Source of the DNA: Streptomyces actuosus
GTDB lineage: Bacteria > Actinomycetota > Actinomycetes > Streptomycetales > Streptomycetaceae
NCBI RefSeq assembly: GCF_016921115.1
Contig: NZ_JAFFZS010000001.1
Span: 248,001-312,000, forward strand
Reading direction: 5' to 3'
Length of the DNA: 64,000 bases
The translations under genes were made by a program, and so were the position numbers. Position 1 is the first letter of the stretch, and each line of letters starts with the position of its first letter. Positions 56,093 through 64,000 of the stretch are shown here, piece by piece. The notes beneath the pieces were generated by a model. It made no database searches. It was not told the DNA's origin and worked only from the letters and a program-made list of their open reading frames with translations.

Positions 56093-57460
56093 TCACGGGG
56101 TGCGGAGGGCGAGGCCCGCCTCGGCGGCGGCGTCGAAGGAGTCGTCCACGGCGACGACGTCGCGGGCCGCGGCGTCCAGGAGGCCGGCTGCGACGGCGGC
56201 GCGCATGCCGCCCGCGCAGTGCACCCACACCTCGCCGTCGGGGATCTCGTGCAGCCGCCGGGGCAGGGCGTGGATCGGGATGTGCACCGAGCCCTCCACG
56301 TATCCGCCCGCGCGCTCCGAGTCACGGCGGACGTCGAGCACGACGACGTCCTCGGCCTGCTGCCGGCGGGCGAGGTCGGCGAAGGTGCCGCGCGGGAAGG
56401 AGGCCGGGCTCTCGCCCGCCGGTACCCAGTCGGCCGGACCTCCGGTGGCCGCGGCGGCCGGGCGGTCGATGCCGACGCGCACCAGCTCGCGCTGAGCGGC
56501 GGCGAGCTGCTCGGGCGACTCGGCGAGCAGGGTGACCGGCCGGCCCCAGGGAATGAGCCAGGCCAGGTACGTCGCGAGTTGTCCCTCCGCCTCGAAGTTG
56601 AAGGACCCGGCCACGTGGCCCTCGGCGAAGGCGACGCGGTTGCGCAGGTCCACCACCCACTCCCCCGCGGCCAGCCGGGCGGCGATCTCCTCGGCGTCGG
56701 CGACCGCGGGCGGGGTGAGGTCCACGGGGCGGGGTCCGGCGGCGTTGACCGGGCCCATGTGGGCGTAGTAGGCGGGGATGTCGTCCAGACCGGCCAGCAG
56801 GTCGGCGACGAAGGTGTCCACGTCCCGGGTGAGGGCCTCGTTGGACACCTTCTCCTTGCCGATGGTCGTGGCGCTGCCCTCGGCCTGGGCAGAGGAGCAG
56901 AAGCTGCCGAAGCCGTGCGTGGGCAGCACCGCGGTCTCCTCGGGCAGTTCGTCTGCCAGCCGGTGGGCGGAGGCGTGCTGGGCCCGGGCCAGCTGCCGCG
57001 TCAGCCGCGGCTCGACGAGGTCGGGGCGGCCGACGGTACCGATCAGCAGCGAACCGCCGGTGAACACCGCGACCGCCGCGCCGCGCTCCTCCAGGACGTA
57101 GGACGTGTGGTGCGGGGTGTGGCCGGGCGTGGCCACCGCCCGCAGCTCCAGTCCGGCGCCGGTGTCGATGTCGGCGCGGTCTCCGTCGTGCACCGGCACG
57201 CGCGCGAAACCCACTCGGGCCCCGGCAGGGACGAGGTAGTCGGCGCCGGTGACGCGGGCCAGCTCCAGTCCGCCGGTGACGTAGTCGTTGTGCACGTGGG
57301 TCTCGACGACGTGGGAGATGCGCACACCGCGCCGGGCCGCCGCCGCGATCACCTGGTCGATGTCGCGGGGCGGGTCGACCGCCACGGCCGTCCGCTCGCC
57401 GCCCGCCAGATAGCTGCGGTTGCCGAGGCCCGGCACCTCGATCGTGTCGATGAAGAACAC
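56093..57460 (-). CDS. cstB: CstB-like persulfide dioxygenase-rhodanese fusion
   Basis: The protein has 455 aa; GTG 57460 with GGAAGGGAG upstream. The metallo-beta-lactamase dioxygenase part (1-240) has THVHNDYVTGG (His55, His57, Asp59), TPGHTPHHTS (His114), GRPDL (Asp147) and PTHGFGSFC (His182). Then comes a degenerate rhodanese domain without active Cys (about 260-345, VVDLRNRVAFAEGHVAGS) and a C-terminal active rhodanese (about 360-455) with VHCAGGMRAAV, Cys415. This three-part layout matches Staphylococcus aureus CstB, which oxidises persulfides to thiosulfate. Confidence 0.93.
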   Translation of the reverse strand: MFFIDTIEVPGLGNRSYLAGGERTAVAVDPPRDIDQVIAAAARRGVRISHVVETHVHNDYVTGGLELARVTGADYLVPAGARVGFARVPVHDGDRADIDTGAGLELRAVATPGHTPHHTSYVLEERGAAVAVFTGGSLLIGTVGRPDLVEPRLTRQLARAQHASAHRLADELPEETAVLPTHGFGSFCSSAQAEGSATTIGKEKVSNEALTRDVDTFVADLLAGLDDIPAYYAHMGPVNAAGPRPVDLTPPAVADAEEIAARLAAGEWVVDLRNRVAFAEGHVAGSFNFEAEGQLATYLAWLIPWGRPVTLLAESPEQLAAAQRELVRVGIDRPAAAATGGPADWVPAGESPASFPRGTFADLARRQQAEDVVVLDVRRDSERAGGYVEGSVHIPIHALPRRLHEIPDGEVWVHCAGGMRAAVAAGLLDAAARDVVAVDDSFDAAAEAGLALRTP

Positions 57461-57485
57461 GGAGTACTCCCTTCCACTGAAAGAT

Positions 57486-57499
57486 TACCCCGGGGGGTA
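57486..57499. promoter_or_regulatory. CstR operator TACCCC-GG-GGGGTA, first of pair
   Basis: A perfect 6+6 palindrome, 26 bp upstream of the cstB GTG (minus strand), in the divergent promoter with the DUF302 gene. The same 14 bp recur 35 bp further right. Confidence 0.82.
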
Positions 57500-57520
57500 T
57501 GTCTTCGACGGTAACATGAT

Positions 57521-57534
57521 TACCCCGGGGGGTA
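57521..57534. promoter_or_regulatory. CstR operator TACCCC-GG-GGGGTA, second of pair
   Basis: It is identical to the first copy including the GAT before it and lies 50 bp upstream of the DUF302 ATG. One operator probably serves each divergent unit. Confidence 0.82.
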
Positions 57535-57584
57535 TTTTTGCGGTCCGGGAGAGCCCCGGAGCACCTGTGAGAAAGGCCGTCACC

Positions 57585-57989
57585 ATGCGTTACGACCGCA
57601 CCGTCCGCCTCGACGCCGACTTCGCCACCGCCGTGGCCCGCACCCGCGACGCCCTGGCCGCTCAGGGCTTCGGGATCCTCACCGAGATCGACGTGACGGC
57701 CACGCTGAAGGCCAAGCTCGACCACGACATGGAGGACTACGTCATCCTGGGCGCCTGCAACCCGCCGCTCGCCCACCGGGCGCTGGAGGCCGACCGTTCC
57801 GTCGGCCTGCTGCTGCCGTGCAACGTCGTCGTCCGTGCCGACGGCGCCCGGACCGTCGTCCAGGCCCTCGACCCGGACACAATGGTCGCCCTGACCGGGA
57901 TCGAGGCGCTCCGCCCGGTCGCCGAGGAGGCCACCCGCCGCCTCGACGCCGCCCTGGCCGCGCTCACCGCCGCGGACACGCAGGACTGA
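57585..57989 (+). CDS. DUF302 protein
   Basis: The protein has 134 aa from ATG 57585 (AAAGG 8 bp upstream). DUF302 signature: GFGILTEIDVTATLKAKLDH, then YVILGACNPPLAHRAL, then VGLLLPCNVVVR with two conserved cysteines. The family is common in sulfur-oxidising and sulfide-detoxifying operons; the exact role is unknown but persulfide or metal binding through the cysteines is likely. It is divergent from cstB with paired operators. Confidence 0.92.
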   Translation: MRYDRTVRLDADFATAVARTRDALAAQGFGILTEIDVTATLKAKLDHDMEDYVILGACNPPLAHRALEADRSVGLLLPCNVVVRADGARTVVQALDPDTMVALTGIEALRPVAEEATRRLDAALAALTAADTQD

Positions 57990-57995
57990 GACCGC

Positions 57996-58019
57996 GCCGG
58001 GCGGCCTCGGGCGCCCGGC
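57996..58019. terminator. Hairpin after DUF302 gene
   Basis: An 8-bp perfect inverted repeat GCCGGGCG/CGCCCGGC with an 8-nt loop, 6 bp after the stop. It lies between convergent DUF302 and trmO genes. Confidence 0.55.
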
Positions 58020-58079
58020 ACGCCGCCCCGGCACCCGCACCCGCCTGCGCACGGTCTCTGCCCGCGGGCCCGCCACTCG

Positions 58080-58484
58080 TCAGCGGTGGGCCGTCAGGAG
58101 GGGCTTGACGTCCAGGACGGGGGTGGCGTCCAGGGCCTCGAGGCTGCGGACGTGGACGCGGGTGCCGGCGATGTCGAGGATGTGGACGGTGTGCAGGCCG
58201 ATCGGGTTGGGGCGGTCGGGCGCCCGGGTCGCGAGGACACCGGTGAGCGGCCGGCCGGTGTCACCGCGCGGGTGCACGGTGAGCGTGTCGCGGTCGGCGC
58301 GGTCGAGCCAGGTCAACACCAGGACGTCGGTGCCCGCGGCCAGACCGTCCAGGGCGGGCGCGTAGCGGTCGTCGAAGACGAGCCAGGCGTCGGGTGCCCC
58401 CTCGTCGGGCTGCCGGGGCGCCGCGGCGCGCTCGGTCAGCGGCGACTCGACGCGCCCGATCGGGCGCAGCATGTATGCGGTCAT
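58080..58484 (-). CDS. trmO: TrmO, tRNA (m6t6A37) methyltransferase-like
   Basis: The protein has 134 aa; ATG 58484 with GAAAGGGG upstream, giving MTAYMLRPIGRVESPLTER. The TsaA/TrmO pattern is clear: VLVLTWLDRADRDTLTVHPR and GVLATRAPDRPNPIGLHTVH, the SAM-binding segment. It methylates the t6A base at position 37 of certain tRNAs. The family has a longer form with an extra C-terminal domain; this is the short form. It is independent of the cst operators as far as I can see. Confidence 0.88.
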   Translation of the reverse strand: MTAYMLRPIGRVESPLTERAAAPRQPDEGAPDAWLVFDDRYAPALDGLAAGTDVLVLTWLDRADRDTLTVHPRGDTGRPLTGVLATRAPDRPNPIGLHTVHILDIAGTRVHVRSLEALDATPVLDVKPLLTAHR

Positions 58485-59122
58485 GGTGTCCGGCCCCTTT
58501 CCGGATCCGCGTCCGGTCACGTGTCGGCGGCGACGACGCACTCGTGGCCGGCGTCCGTGACCACGGCACACCTGTCGGCGGCGCCCGGAACCCCGTCGTC
58601 GGCCTCTCCCACCACCGTGCCCCCGATCCCCGCCCCGTGTCACCACCGTCGGCCCGCCATGTCCCGCGTCCCCGACACCACATCTGCGGCCACCGCCGAC
58701 CGGGCCACCCGGTCACCGAGGCACCGTCGACGTCGCACGGCCGGTCGGCGAAGGGGGCCAGGTCGGATCGACGCGCCGGACGCCGCTGAGGAGGCTCCCC
58801 GTCACGGCTCGTCCCGGGCCACCGGCCCCACGCTGTGGTCCCCCGGCCTGCGCAGCCGTGCCGAGCCACCCGTAAGGTAACCGGCGAGACGTCCGCAGGC
58901 CGTGTCGAGGGGGGCTTCGCATGGGAACGACCGGGGCAGTGTGCGCCATCGCCACCGCGGTGCGGTTCCGCGCCGGGCTGCCGCGATGCCCGGACCGGAA
59001 TCCGGACACCAGGACGCGGCGCACGTGACGGTGCCGCACGGCGGCCCGGAGCCACGGGACCGCCGTGTCCGCCCCGCAGCCTTGCGCCCACGCCATGCAC
59101 CGAGAAGGGGAATGACGCACGC
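58485..59122. other. Gap of about 640 bp without a recognisable gene
   Basis: It lies between divergently oriented trmO and terD. Open frames exist on both strands but none has a recognisable domain or good start context. Promoters for both genes must be here; no OsdR-like or CstR-like palindrome was found. Confidence 0.55.
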
Positions 59123-59707
59123 ATGATCACGCTCACCAAGGAAGACGGTCCTGCGGACCTCGACGGAGTGACCCATCTGTCCATCGGAGTGTCCTGGGAT
59201 CCCACCGCGGGCAGCAGCGGCGGGGTGCTCGGCAAGCTGCGCCAGAGGACCGGTACCGACCTCGACCTGATCGGCATCGCCATGCAGGGCGGGGATCCGG
59301 TGCGGCTCGCGGGCCTCGACTCGCTCGACCCCATGGGCAACGGCTCGCTGGTCCACAGCGGCGACAACCAGACCGGGCACGGGGACGGGGACGACGAGAC
59401 GATCACCGTCGAATTCGCCCGCATCCCGGCGCACATCACGTCGATCGTGTTCGTCGCCGCCGCGTACAAGAAGGGCAGTTCCTTCCAGAAGGCGCGCAAC
59501 ATCAGCTTCAAGGTCTACGACGCGACCGGGGGAAGCACGCAGCAGGTCGCCGACATCTGGCCCAGCCTGCTCACCCAGGACAACGGCTGCGCGGTGGCCA
59601 AGGCGGTCCGCGTCGGCGGGTCGTGGAAGCTCGAGGTCATCAATGTGACGGGCCGTATCAAGCAGGGCGACGAGCACGCCCTGATGCGCTTCGCCGTCAG
59701 CAAGTAG
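59123..59707 (+). CDS. terD: TerD-family calcium-binding stress protein
   Basis: The protein has 194 aa; GAAGGGG upstream. THLSIGVSWDP starts the first beta-sandwich; HSGDNQTGHGDGDDE (about 79-92) is the calcium-binding motif, and FVAAAYKKGSSFQKARNISF the conserved middle. Streptomyces genomes carry many terD copies linked to tellurite, calcium and development. It is monocistronic here, followed by a hairpin. Confidence 0.95.
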   Translation: MITLTKEDGPADLDGVTHLSIGVSWDPTAGSSGGVLGKLRQRTGTDLDLIGIAMQGGDPVRLAGLDSLDPMGNGSLVHSGDNQTGHGDGDDETITVEFARIPAHITSIVFVAAAYKKGSSFQKARNISFKVYDATGGSTQQVADIWPSLLTQDNGCAVAKAVRVGGSWKLEVINVTGRIKQGDEHALMRFAVSK

Positions 59708-59712
59708 GTTCC

Positions 59713-59751
59713 CGGGCTCCGTCGGGCCTCCCAAAGGCTCGCCGGAGCCCG
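59713..59751. terminator. Hairpin terminator after terD
   Basis: Outer stem CGGGCTCCG/CGGAGCCCG is perfect over 9 bp and continues with one mismatch and one G/T pair for seven more, leaving a loop TCCCAAA. It begins 5 bp after the stop. Confidence 0.8.
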
Positions 59752-59907
59752 ACGCGCCCGCCGGCCGAGAGGGCGACGGTGCCGCGGGCGCGGCGGAAGG
59801 GGCCGGTTGGGGCCGGCTGCCCGCACCCCGGCTCCCGTGACCCGGATCCAACGCTGCGGACCGGCGCGCGGGCACGCCCGCTCCGCCGGCCGGTCGCCGG
59901 TCGCCGG

Positions 59908-60372
59908 TCAGGAGGGCGTACTGTGCGCGGTCTCCCGCGGCACGCCGACGACGACCGCGTAGCCTCCGACACCGAGAATGTCGGCACCCGGGATCTGCTC
60001 CTCGTCCGTCAGGAGGTGGCGGACGTCCCCCGACTGCTCGTCGAACTCGACGTCGATGACGGTGCCCCTGCGCAGGCCCGTCTCGGTGAACACCGCCTTG
60101 CCGAGGGGATCGTGGTCCGTGTGGGTGGCGTCGCCGCGGTCGGTGTCCTTGGCGTCACGGATGTGCCCGGCCTCCTCGACGGCGACGGCGTCCGGTCCGA
60201 AGGACGCGACGTGCGCCCAGTCCAGCGTGTCGTGTCCGCGGCCCCGGGTCTTCAGCCGCAACGCCGTGATGCGGGCCGGGGACGGCGCCACGGTGACCGC
60301 GGCGACCGTACCCACCGTCTCGGCGGACGTCAGCTCCATGACGGCCCGGCCCCGGGCCTCGCTGAACAGCAT
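59908..60372 (-). CDS. PRC-barrel domain protein 1
   Basis: The protein has 154 aa; ATG 60372 with GAGGAGGA 9 bp upstream, 5 bp after the end of the previous gene. Two PRC-type half-barrels are visible: MLFSEARGRAVMELTSAETV with DTLDWAHVASFGPDAVAV, and PLGKAVFTETGLRRGTVIDV with VGGYAVVVGV at the end. PRC-barrels mediate protein or membrane association. It is the last of a three-gene minus-strand unit (tiny membrane protein, PRC 2, PRC 1). Confidence 0.87.
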   Translation of the reverse strand: MLFSEARGRAVMELTSAETVGTVAAVTVAPSPARITALRLKTRGRGHDTLDWAHVASFGPDAVAVEEAGHIRDAKDTDRGDATHTDHDPLGKAVFTETGLRRGTVIDVEFDEQSGDVRHLLTDEEQIPGADILGVGGYAVVVGVPRETAHSTPS

Positions 60373-60377
60373 CGCCG

Positions 60378-60947
60378 TCAGTCCTCCTCGGGCTCGTGCC
60401 GTAGGCGGTCGCGCAGGCCTTCCGCGGCGGCTCCGAACCCTTCCAGATCGCCCGCGGTGTAGCGGGCGGCGGCGTCCGGAACCAGCATCCGATCCCGGGA
60501 GACGGTGACAGGACCGGCCACCGGCAGCAATACGCGGCGGTGCTCGGCGGTCTCGATCTCGTAGCCGGCCACCACCGGCGTCCTGCCCGTCTCCACGACC
60601 GCGTCGGTGACGGTGCCCAGCGTGGTGCCGCTGCGGGTGGTGACCTCGATGCCCAGGACGTTGCCCCCGCCCCGCTCGTCCGCCTCGGGCTGGGCGGCCG
60701 TGTCGTCGTCCTCCAGCGCGGACGCGTCGCGCACCATGACCGCGTCCGGCCCCAGGGCGTGGACGTTCCGCCACAGCAGGGCGCGGTGCAGCGGTCCCGC
60801 GAGCAGTCCCCGGCCGGCCAGCGTGAAGCATCCGATGCTGCCCGTCGACGGATCGAAGACGATGTCCTTGACCTGGCCCAGGTCCTCGCCCGCCAGGGTC
60901 ACCACCGGCTTGCCGGTGATCTCGCCGGATCGCATACGGCCCGTCAC
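60378..60947 (-). CDS. PRC-barrel domain protein 2
   Basis: The protein has 189 aa from GTG 60947 (GGAGGAGGG upstream; ATG 60935 is an alternative). First barrel: ITGKPVVTLAGEDLGQVKDI to LLWRNVHALGPDAVMVRD; second: GNVLGIEVTTRSGTTLGTVT to VLLPVAGPVTVSRDRMLVPD. An acidic tail follows. The start overlaps the stop of the tiny membrane protein (GTGA), so a membrane complex is possible. Confidence 0.88.
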   Translation of the reverse strand: MTGRMRSGEITGKPVVTLAGEDLGQVKDIVFDPSTGSIGCFTLAGRGLLAGPLHRALLWRNVHALGPDAVMVRDASALEDDDTAAQPEADERGGGNVLGIEVTTRSGTTLGTVTDAVVETGRTPVVAGYEIETAEHRRVLLPVAGPVTVSRDRMLVPDAAARYTAGDLEGFGAAAEGLRDRLRHEPEED

Positions 60948-61090
60948 GACTGCCGCCCTCCTCCCCCGCGAGGCCGACGGCCCTGCGCGATGACGCCGCC
61001 GGAGCGGCGCCGTGCCTGCACGGACATCAGGGAGGCGGCGACGCCCACGACGATCGCGACAGCGATGACGAGCCAGATCCACCAAGCCAT
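60944..61090 (-). CDS. Tiny single-pass membrane protein
   Basis: The protein has 48 aa with AAAGGGG 7 bp before the ATG. MAWWIWLVIAVAIVVGVAAS is one membrane helix, followed by a basic tail (SVQARRRSGG...RRPRGGGGRQS). It is too small for domain assignment. Tight overlap with the PRC-barrel gene suggests it anchors those proteins to the membrane. Confidence 0.75.
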   Translation of the reverse strand: MAWWIWLVIAVAIVVGVAASLMSVQARRRSGGVIAQGRRPRGGGGRQS

Positions 61091-61226
61091 CTCCGTGCCC
61101 CTTTGCTCACGCCGCCCCCTCTTCAGCTCCCGGAGTTCCCTGACTCGCCCCGGGTATGCACGGCACGTGCCGGCGAACCCGTCGCCCGGGCCGACACCGG
61201 ACCACCGGTGCGCCGGATGTGCCGGG

Positions 61227-62633
61227 TCACCGTGCCGAGTCGGGCAGCGCCTGCTGGTCGGCGAGCGCGATGGCCAGTGCCCCGGCGGCCGTCGGATGCA
61301 GCGGTGCCCGGCCCGCCGACCCCTGCACGTACGGCTGCGCGCTGCACAGCCCGTGCCCGGAGAAGTCCGGGCGCGCGGTGGTGAACCCGGCCTCCTCGGC
61401 CCCCTGCCGCAGCACGGTGTTGAGCGCCGTGAGCCGCGAGCGCAGGACCTCCGCCTTCTGGCGGGTGATTCCTTCCTTGCGGAGGCAGTCCACGTCGGGG
61501 CCGAAGGGGTCGTAGTACTCGTTGACGAGGACGGTCGGATGCTGCGGAAGGTCGGACAGCTGCCGCAGGAGTTCCCGGTAGTCGAGGGCGAATCCGGCGA
61601 GACGGTGCTGGAAGAACGCGGTCGAGGCGCGGTCGTCGCAGGTCGGGGAGGCCGCGCAGAGCTTGACCAGGTCGGCCCAGCGCACGTCGTTCGCCCCGAC
61701 GCCGACCACGACGACCGACGCCTGCGTGGCCCGCTGCGCCTGGGCCAGCTGCGGCGGGGCCACCTGGTCCCCGAGGATCTGCACACCCAGCAGGCCGTCG
61801 TGGACCGTGGCTCCCGCGCACGCGAGATCGAGCACCCGCCAGTCGTTGGTGCGGGCCAGGATCTGCGGGTAGGAGTCGGCGCTGCGCCGGCACGCCGTGT
61901 CGAGCGGGGTAGGGTCGGCCAGGGGACGGTTCCCGGTGCCCGCGGCGGTGGAGTCGCCCAGGAACACGGCCCGCACGTCGCCGAGGGCGGGCCCCTCCGC
62001 GCGGGGCACCGGGGCCAGGGTGCTGTGGCCGAGCAGGTCCTGCAACGACCGGACGTCGCTCAGTACCCGGGGCGTGTCGAAGGCCAGGAGATAGAAGCCC
62101 ACGGCGTTGATCGAGGCGACCAGCACGACGCCTCCGGTCAGCACGAGCACGGTCCGGCGCACCGGCATGCGGCGCCAGCCCGTCCAGGCGGCCAGCGGCA
62201 GCAGGACCAGTCCGGCCGCCACAGCGGTCTCCCACGCGCCGTAGCGTGCCCAGCCCACCGCCAGCTTCCGGCCGACCTCCAGGGTGAGCCGGTCGTGTTC
62301 CCCGGACCGCAGCAGGCCGGCCACCTCGGCGTCCTCCTGGATGTGGGTCAGTTCCAGCCGGGGCCGGATCGGACCGTCGAAGAGGGGCCGGGTGGGGATC
62401 CGCTGACCGAACAGGTCGAGCTGCCCGGGACCGGAAAGGCTCCACTTCAACGGCGCGGCGCCCACCCGCATGGTCTGCCCGGCCGCCGACACCGATTGCA
62501 GCGGAGTGATCTGCACGGCCAGCGCGATCGCCGCCAGCGCCAGGGCCAGGAGCCCGAGGACGTAGGCGGCGGCGACCGCCAGCCTGCGCCGTAGATCTCC
62601 GGGTTCTCCTCGCAGCGGCCCCGTCCACCTCAC
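61227..62633 (-). CDS. Membrane-anchored SGNH/GDSL hydrolase
   Basis: The protein has 468 aa; GTG 62633 with GGGAG 6 bp upstream. It has an N-terminal membrane helix (about 20-42), an extracytoplasmic stretch, and two more helices (about 133-152 and 160-186). The SGNH domain follows (about 220-468): block I FLGDSTAAG (Ser228), DLACAGAT, block III VVGVGANDVRW, and the C-terminal His446 in PLHPTAAG. Several cysteines suggest disulfides outside the membrane. It is probably an esterase acting on cell-envelope or exported esters. Confidence 0.9.
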   Translation of the reverse strand: MRWTGPLRGEPGDLRRRLAVAAAYVLGLLALALAAIALAVQITPLQSVSAAGQTMRVGAAPLKWSLSGPGQLDLFGQRIPTRPLFDGPIRPRLELTHIQEDAEVAGLLRSGEHDRLTLEVGRKLAVGWARYGAWETAVAAGLVLLPLAAWTGWRRMPVRRTVLVLTGGVVLVASINAVGFYLLAFDTPRVLSDVRSLQDLLGHSTLAPVPRAEGPALGDVRAVFLGDSTAAGTGNRPLADPTPLDTACRRSADSYPQILARTNDWRVLDLACAGATVHDGLLGVQILGDQVAPPQLAQAQRATQASVVVVGVGANDVRWADLVKLCAASPTCDDRASTAFFQHRLAGFALDYRELLRQLSDLPQHPTVLVNEYYDPFGPDVDCLRKEGITRQKAEVLRSRLTALNTVLRQGAEEAGFTTARPDFSGHGLCSAQPYVQGSAGRAPLHPTAAGALAIALADQQALPDSAR

Positions 62634-62911
62634 CTTCGGCTCCCGTCGCTCGGCCCGTCCCGGGGCACGGCCGTCACCACCGGCCCCTGGTATGCATCAT
62701 CCGCCCACATCACCGTCCACGGCGCGCGCCCCGCACGGCGGCGTACGCCGGACACCACCGGCGCGCTCACCCCTCCAGGCGCGGACAGAGGGACAGCAGG
62801 GCACCCGTCCGCCACGATGGAAGGGTCGGCCCCCGTCGCACCGGCCGACCGGTGCCGCCCGGCGTGACGCATGCCTGCCCATGCCCGTATCCCCCCTCAC
62901 AAGGGAGAGGT

Positions 62912-64000
62912 ATGACCCAGACCGACCCCGACGGGACCAGCAACGGCCATCGCCCGGAACGACGGGAGCGCGGCCCCGGCGTCGCCGACCTCAGGCGGGT
63001 CGGGGTGCACCCCGATTTCTGGTACCCGGTCGCGCTGTCCCGGAACGTCCGCGGCGGACGGGTGATCGCGGCCGCGTTCGCCGGTGAGCGCATCGCCCTG
63101 TACCGCGGCCGGAGCGGTGCCGTGCACGCGCTGGAGGACCGGTGCGCCCACCGCCAGGTCCCGTTGAGCATGGGCGTCGTGGAAGGCGACACGCTCCGTT
63201 GCTGCTACCACGCCTGGGCCTACCGCGGCGACGGACGCATCTCGCAGATCCCCTACCTGTCCAAGGGCGACGCCCGGCCGCCCCGGGGCGTGCGCGGCTA
63301 CCCCGTCCGCGAGGCCTACGGCATGGTGTTCGTCTTCCCCGGCGACCCGGAGAAGGCGGCGGCGACCGCGCTGCCCGACCTGCCCGCCTTCGGCTCACCG
63401 CGCTACCGGACCATGACGTTCTCCCGGACGGTCCACTGCCACTACTCGTTCATGCACGAGAACCTGCTCGACATGAACCACCAGTTCCTGCATCGCGGCG
63501 TCGTCGGCAAGCTCCACCCCGAGCTGCTGGAGTACCGGACGAGCCCGCAGTCGGTGGAAGCGCGGTACCTGTTCACCCACACCGGGGGGAAGCGGAACCG
63601 CGGCGCCGGACTGCTGGCGTCCGAAGGCCTCACCGGCCGCGACAGCGCGGACGTCATGACCATCCGCACGGAGTACCCCTACCAGACCCTGGACCTCGTC
63701 CCGGAGCAGGCCGAGCGCCCGGCCTTCCGCCTCTGGGTCGCGTACGTGCCGGAGGACGCCGAGCAGCGCCGGTGCCACGCGTACGGCCTCCTCATGATCG
63801 AGAAGCCGCGGTTCGCGGGCGCCCTGCACCTGGCGTGGCCCCTCATCAGGCGCTTCACGGAGCGGGTGTTCGCCGAGGACCGCATGGCCGTCGAGGCGGA
63901 GCAGCGGGCGTGGGACGAGCAGGGCGAGGACCGCAACCACGAGGTCTTCCCGCTGATCCTGGACGTGCGCGAAGTCCTTCGCTCCAACGGCGTCCCGATC
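62912..64000 (+). CDS. Rieske non-haem iron oxygenase, large subunit (3' end outside window)
   Basis: The frame is open from ATG 62912 (GGGAGAGG upstream) to the window end, 363 residues. The Rieske [2Fe-2S] motif is CAH (Cys78, His80) with CCYH (Cys97, His100). The mononuclear iron region is ENLLDMNHQFLHRG (Asp187, His190, His194). NPDFWYP-like VHPDFWYPVALS and the Arg/Pro pattern match the aromatic-ring/VanA-PaO-type oxygenases. The substrate is unknown. The C-terminus is not visible. Confidence 0.9.
   Translation, partial: MTQTDPDGTSNGHRPERRERGPGVADLRRVGVHPDFWYPVALSRNVRGGRVIAAAFAGERIALYRGRSGAVHALEDRCAHRQVPLSMGVVEGDTLRCCYHAWAYRGDGRISQIPYLSKGDARPPRGVRGYPVREAYGMVFVFPGDPEKAAATALPDLPAFGSPRYRTMTFSRTVHCHYSFMHENLLDMNHQFLHRGVVGKLHPELLEYRTSPQSVEARYLFTHTGGKRNRGAGLLASEGLTGRDSADVMTIRTEYPYQTLDLVPEQAERPAFRLWVAYVPEDAEQRRCHAYGLLMIEKPRFAGALHLAWPLIRRFTERVFAEDRMAVEAEQRAWDEQGEDRNHEVFPLILDVREVLRSNGVPI

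Noticed and set aside
58713..59120. Minus-strand frame of 135 codons in the trmO-terD gap
   Set aside because: No domain, no good start context and unusual Arg/Trp/Pro composition; regarded as a chance frame.

Overview
The window is high-GC actinobacterial DNA, almost certainly Streptomyces or a close relative: GC-rich third codon positions, frequent GTG starts, GGAGG-type ribosome binding sites and many ATGA/GTGA start-stop overlaps. From about 2 bp to 52.3 kb it reads as an accessory energy and dormancy island. Its gene content closely parallels the hypoxia regulons known in actinobacteria, the DosR/DevR regulon of Mycobacterium tuberculosis and the OsdRK regulon of Streptomyces coelicolor.

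Layout. 0-10.5 kb: a group 3b-type NADP-linked [NiFe]-hydrogenase (hyhB, a cNMP-domain gene, hyhG, hyhS, hyhL) with maturation genes (protease C-terminus, hypF, hypC, hypD, hypE); hypA and hypB are not in view. 10.6-20.2 kb: pyruvate phosphate dikinase, a GNAT, a flavodoxin/CBS/acyl-CoA synthetase-acetyltransferase operon, and a SulP transporter. 20.2-21.9 kb: a decayed transposase and a lower-GC secreted protein. 21.9-28.2 kb: an ABC-2 exporter, a GerMN lipoprotein, DUF1876, DUF4389 and a flavodoxin. 28.6-36.9 kb: Hsp20, three CBS-BON proteins, a zinc alcohol dehydrogenase, a universal stress protein, a DUF1918-XRE-flavin-reductase-like fusion, and a DevS/DosT-like double-GAF histidine kinase that keeps the haem-ligand histidine. 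37.1-42.9 kb: AMP-forming acetyl-CoA synthetase, 2-oxoacid dehydrogenase E1alpha, E1beta and E2, and an acyl carrier protein. 43.2-52.3 kb: a sixth CBS-BON protein and a complete nine-gene V/A-type ATPase operon.

A palindrome close to GGRCCGNNCGGYCC recurs in the promoters of nearly all these units: hyhB, ppdK, the SulP/synthetase divergon, GerMN, DUF4389, hsp20 (two copies), the ADH/USP divergon, a CBS gene, acsA/kinase, and the V-ATPase/CBS divergon (two copies). Its geometry is that of a DosR-family box. I infer one regulon that couples hydrogen/NADP(H), pyruvate/PEP/acetyl-CoA, proton pumping and stress proteins during oxygen limitation or dormancy.

52.5-58.0 kb is a separate sulfide/persulfide detoxification block. 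It contains a CstR-type repressor, a CstB-like persulfide dioxygenase-rhodanese, two further rhodaneses, a TauE/SafE exporter, a thioredoxin, a DUF302 protein and a small unknown protein. TACCCC...GGGGTA operators precede each transcription unit. A 189-bp tandem duplication lies inside this block. 58-64 kb holds TrmO, TerD, a PRC-barrel pair with a tiny membrane protein, a membrane-anchored SGNH hydrolase and the 5' part of a Rieske oxygenase. No tRNA, rRNA, CRISPR array or intact mobile element was seen.
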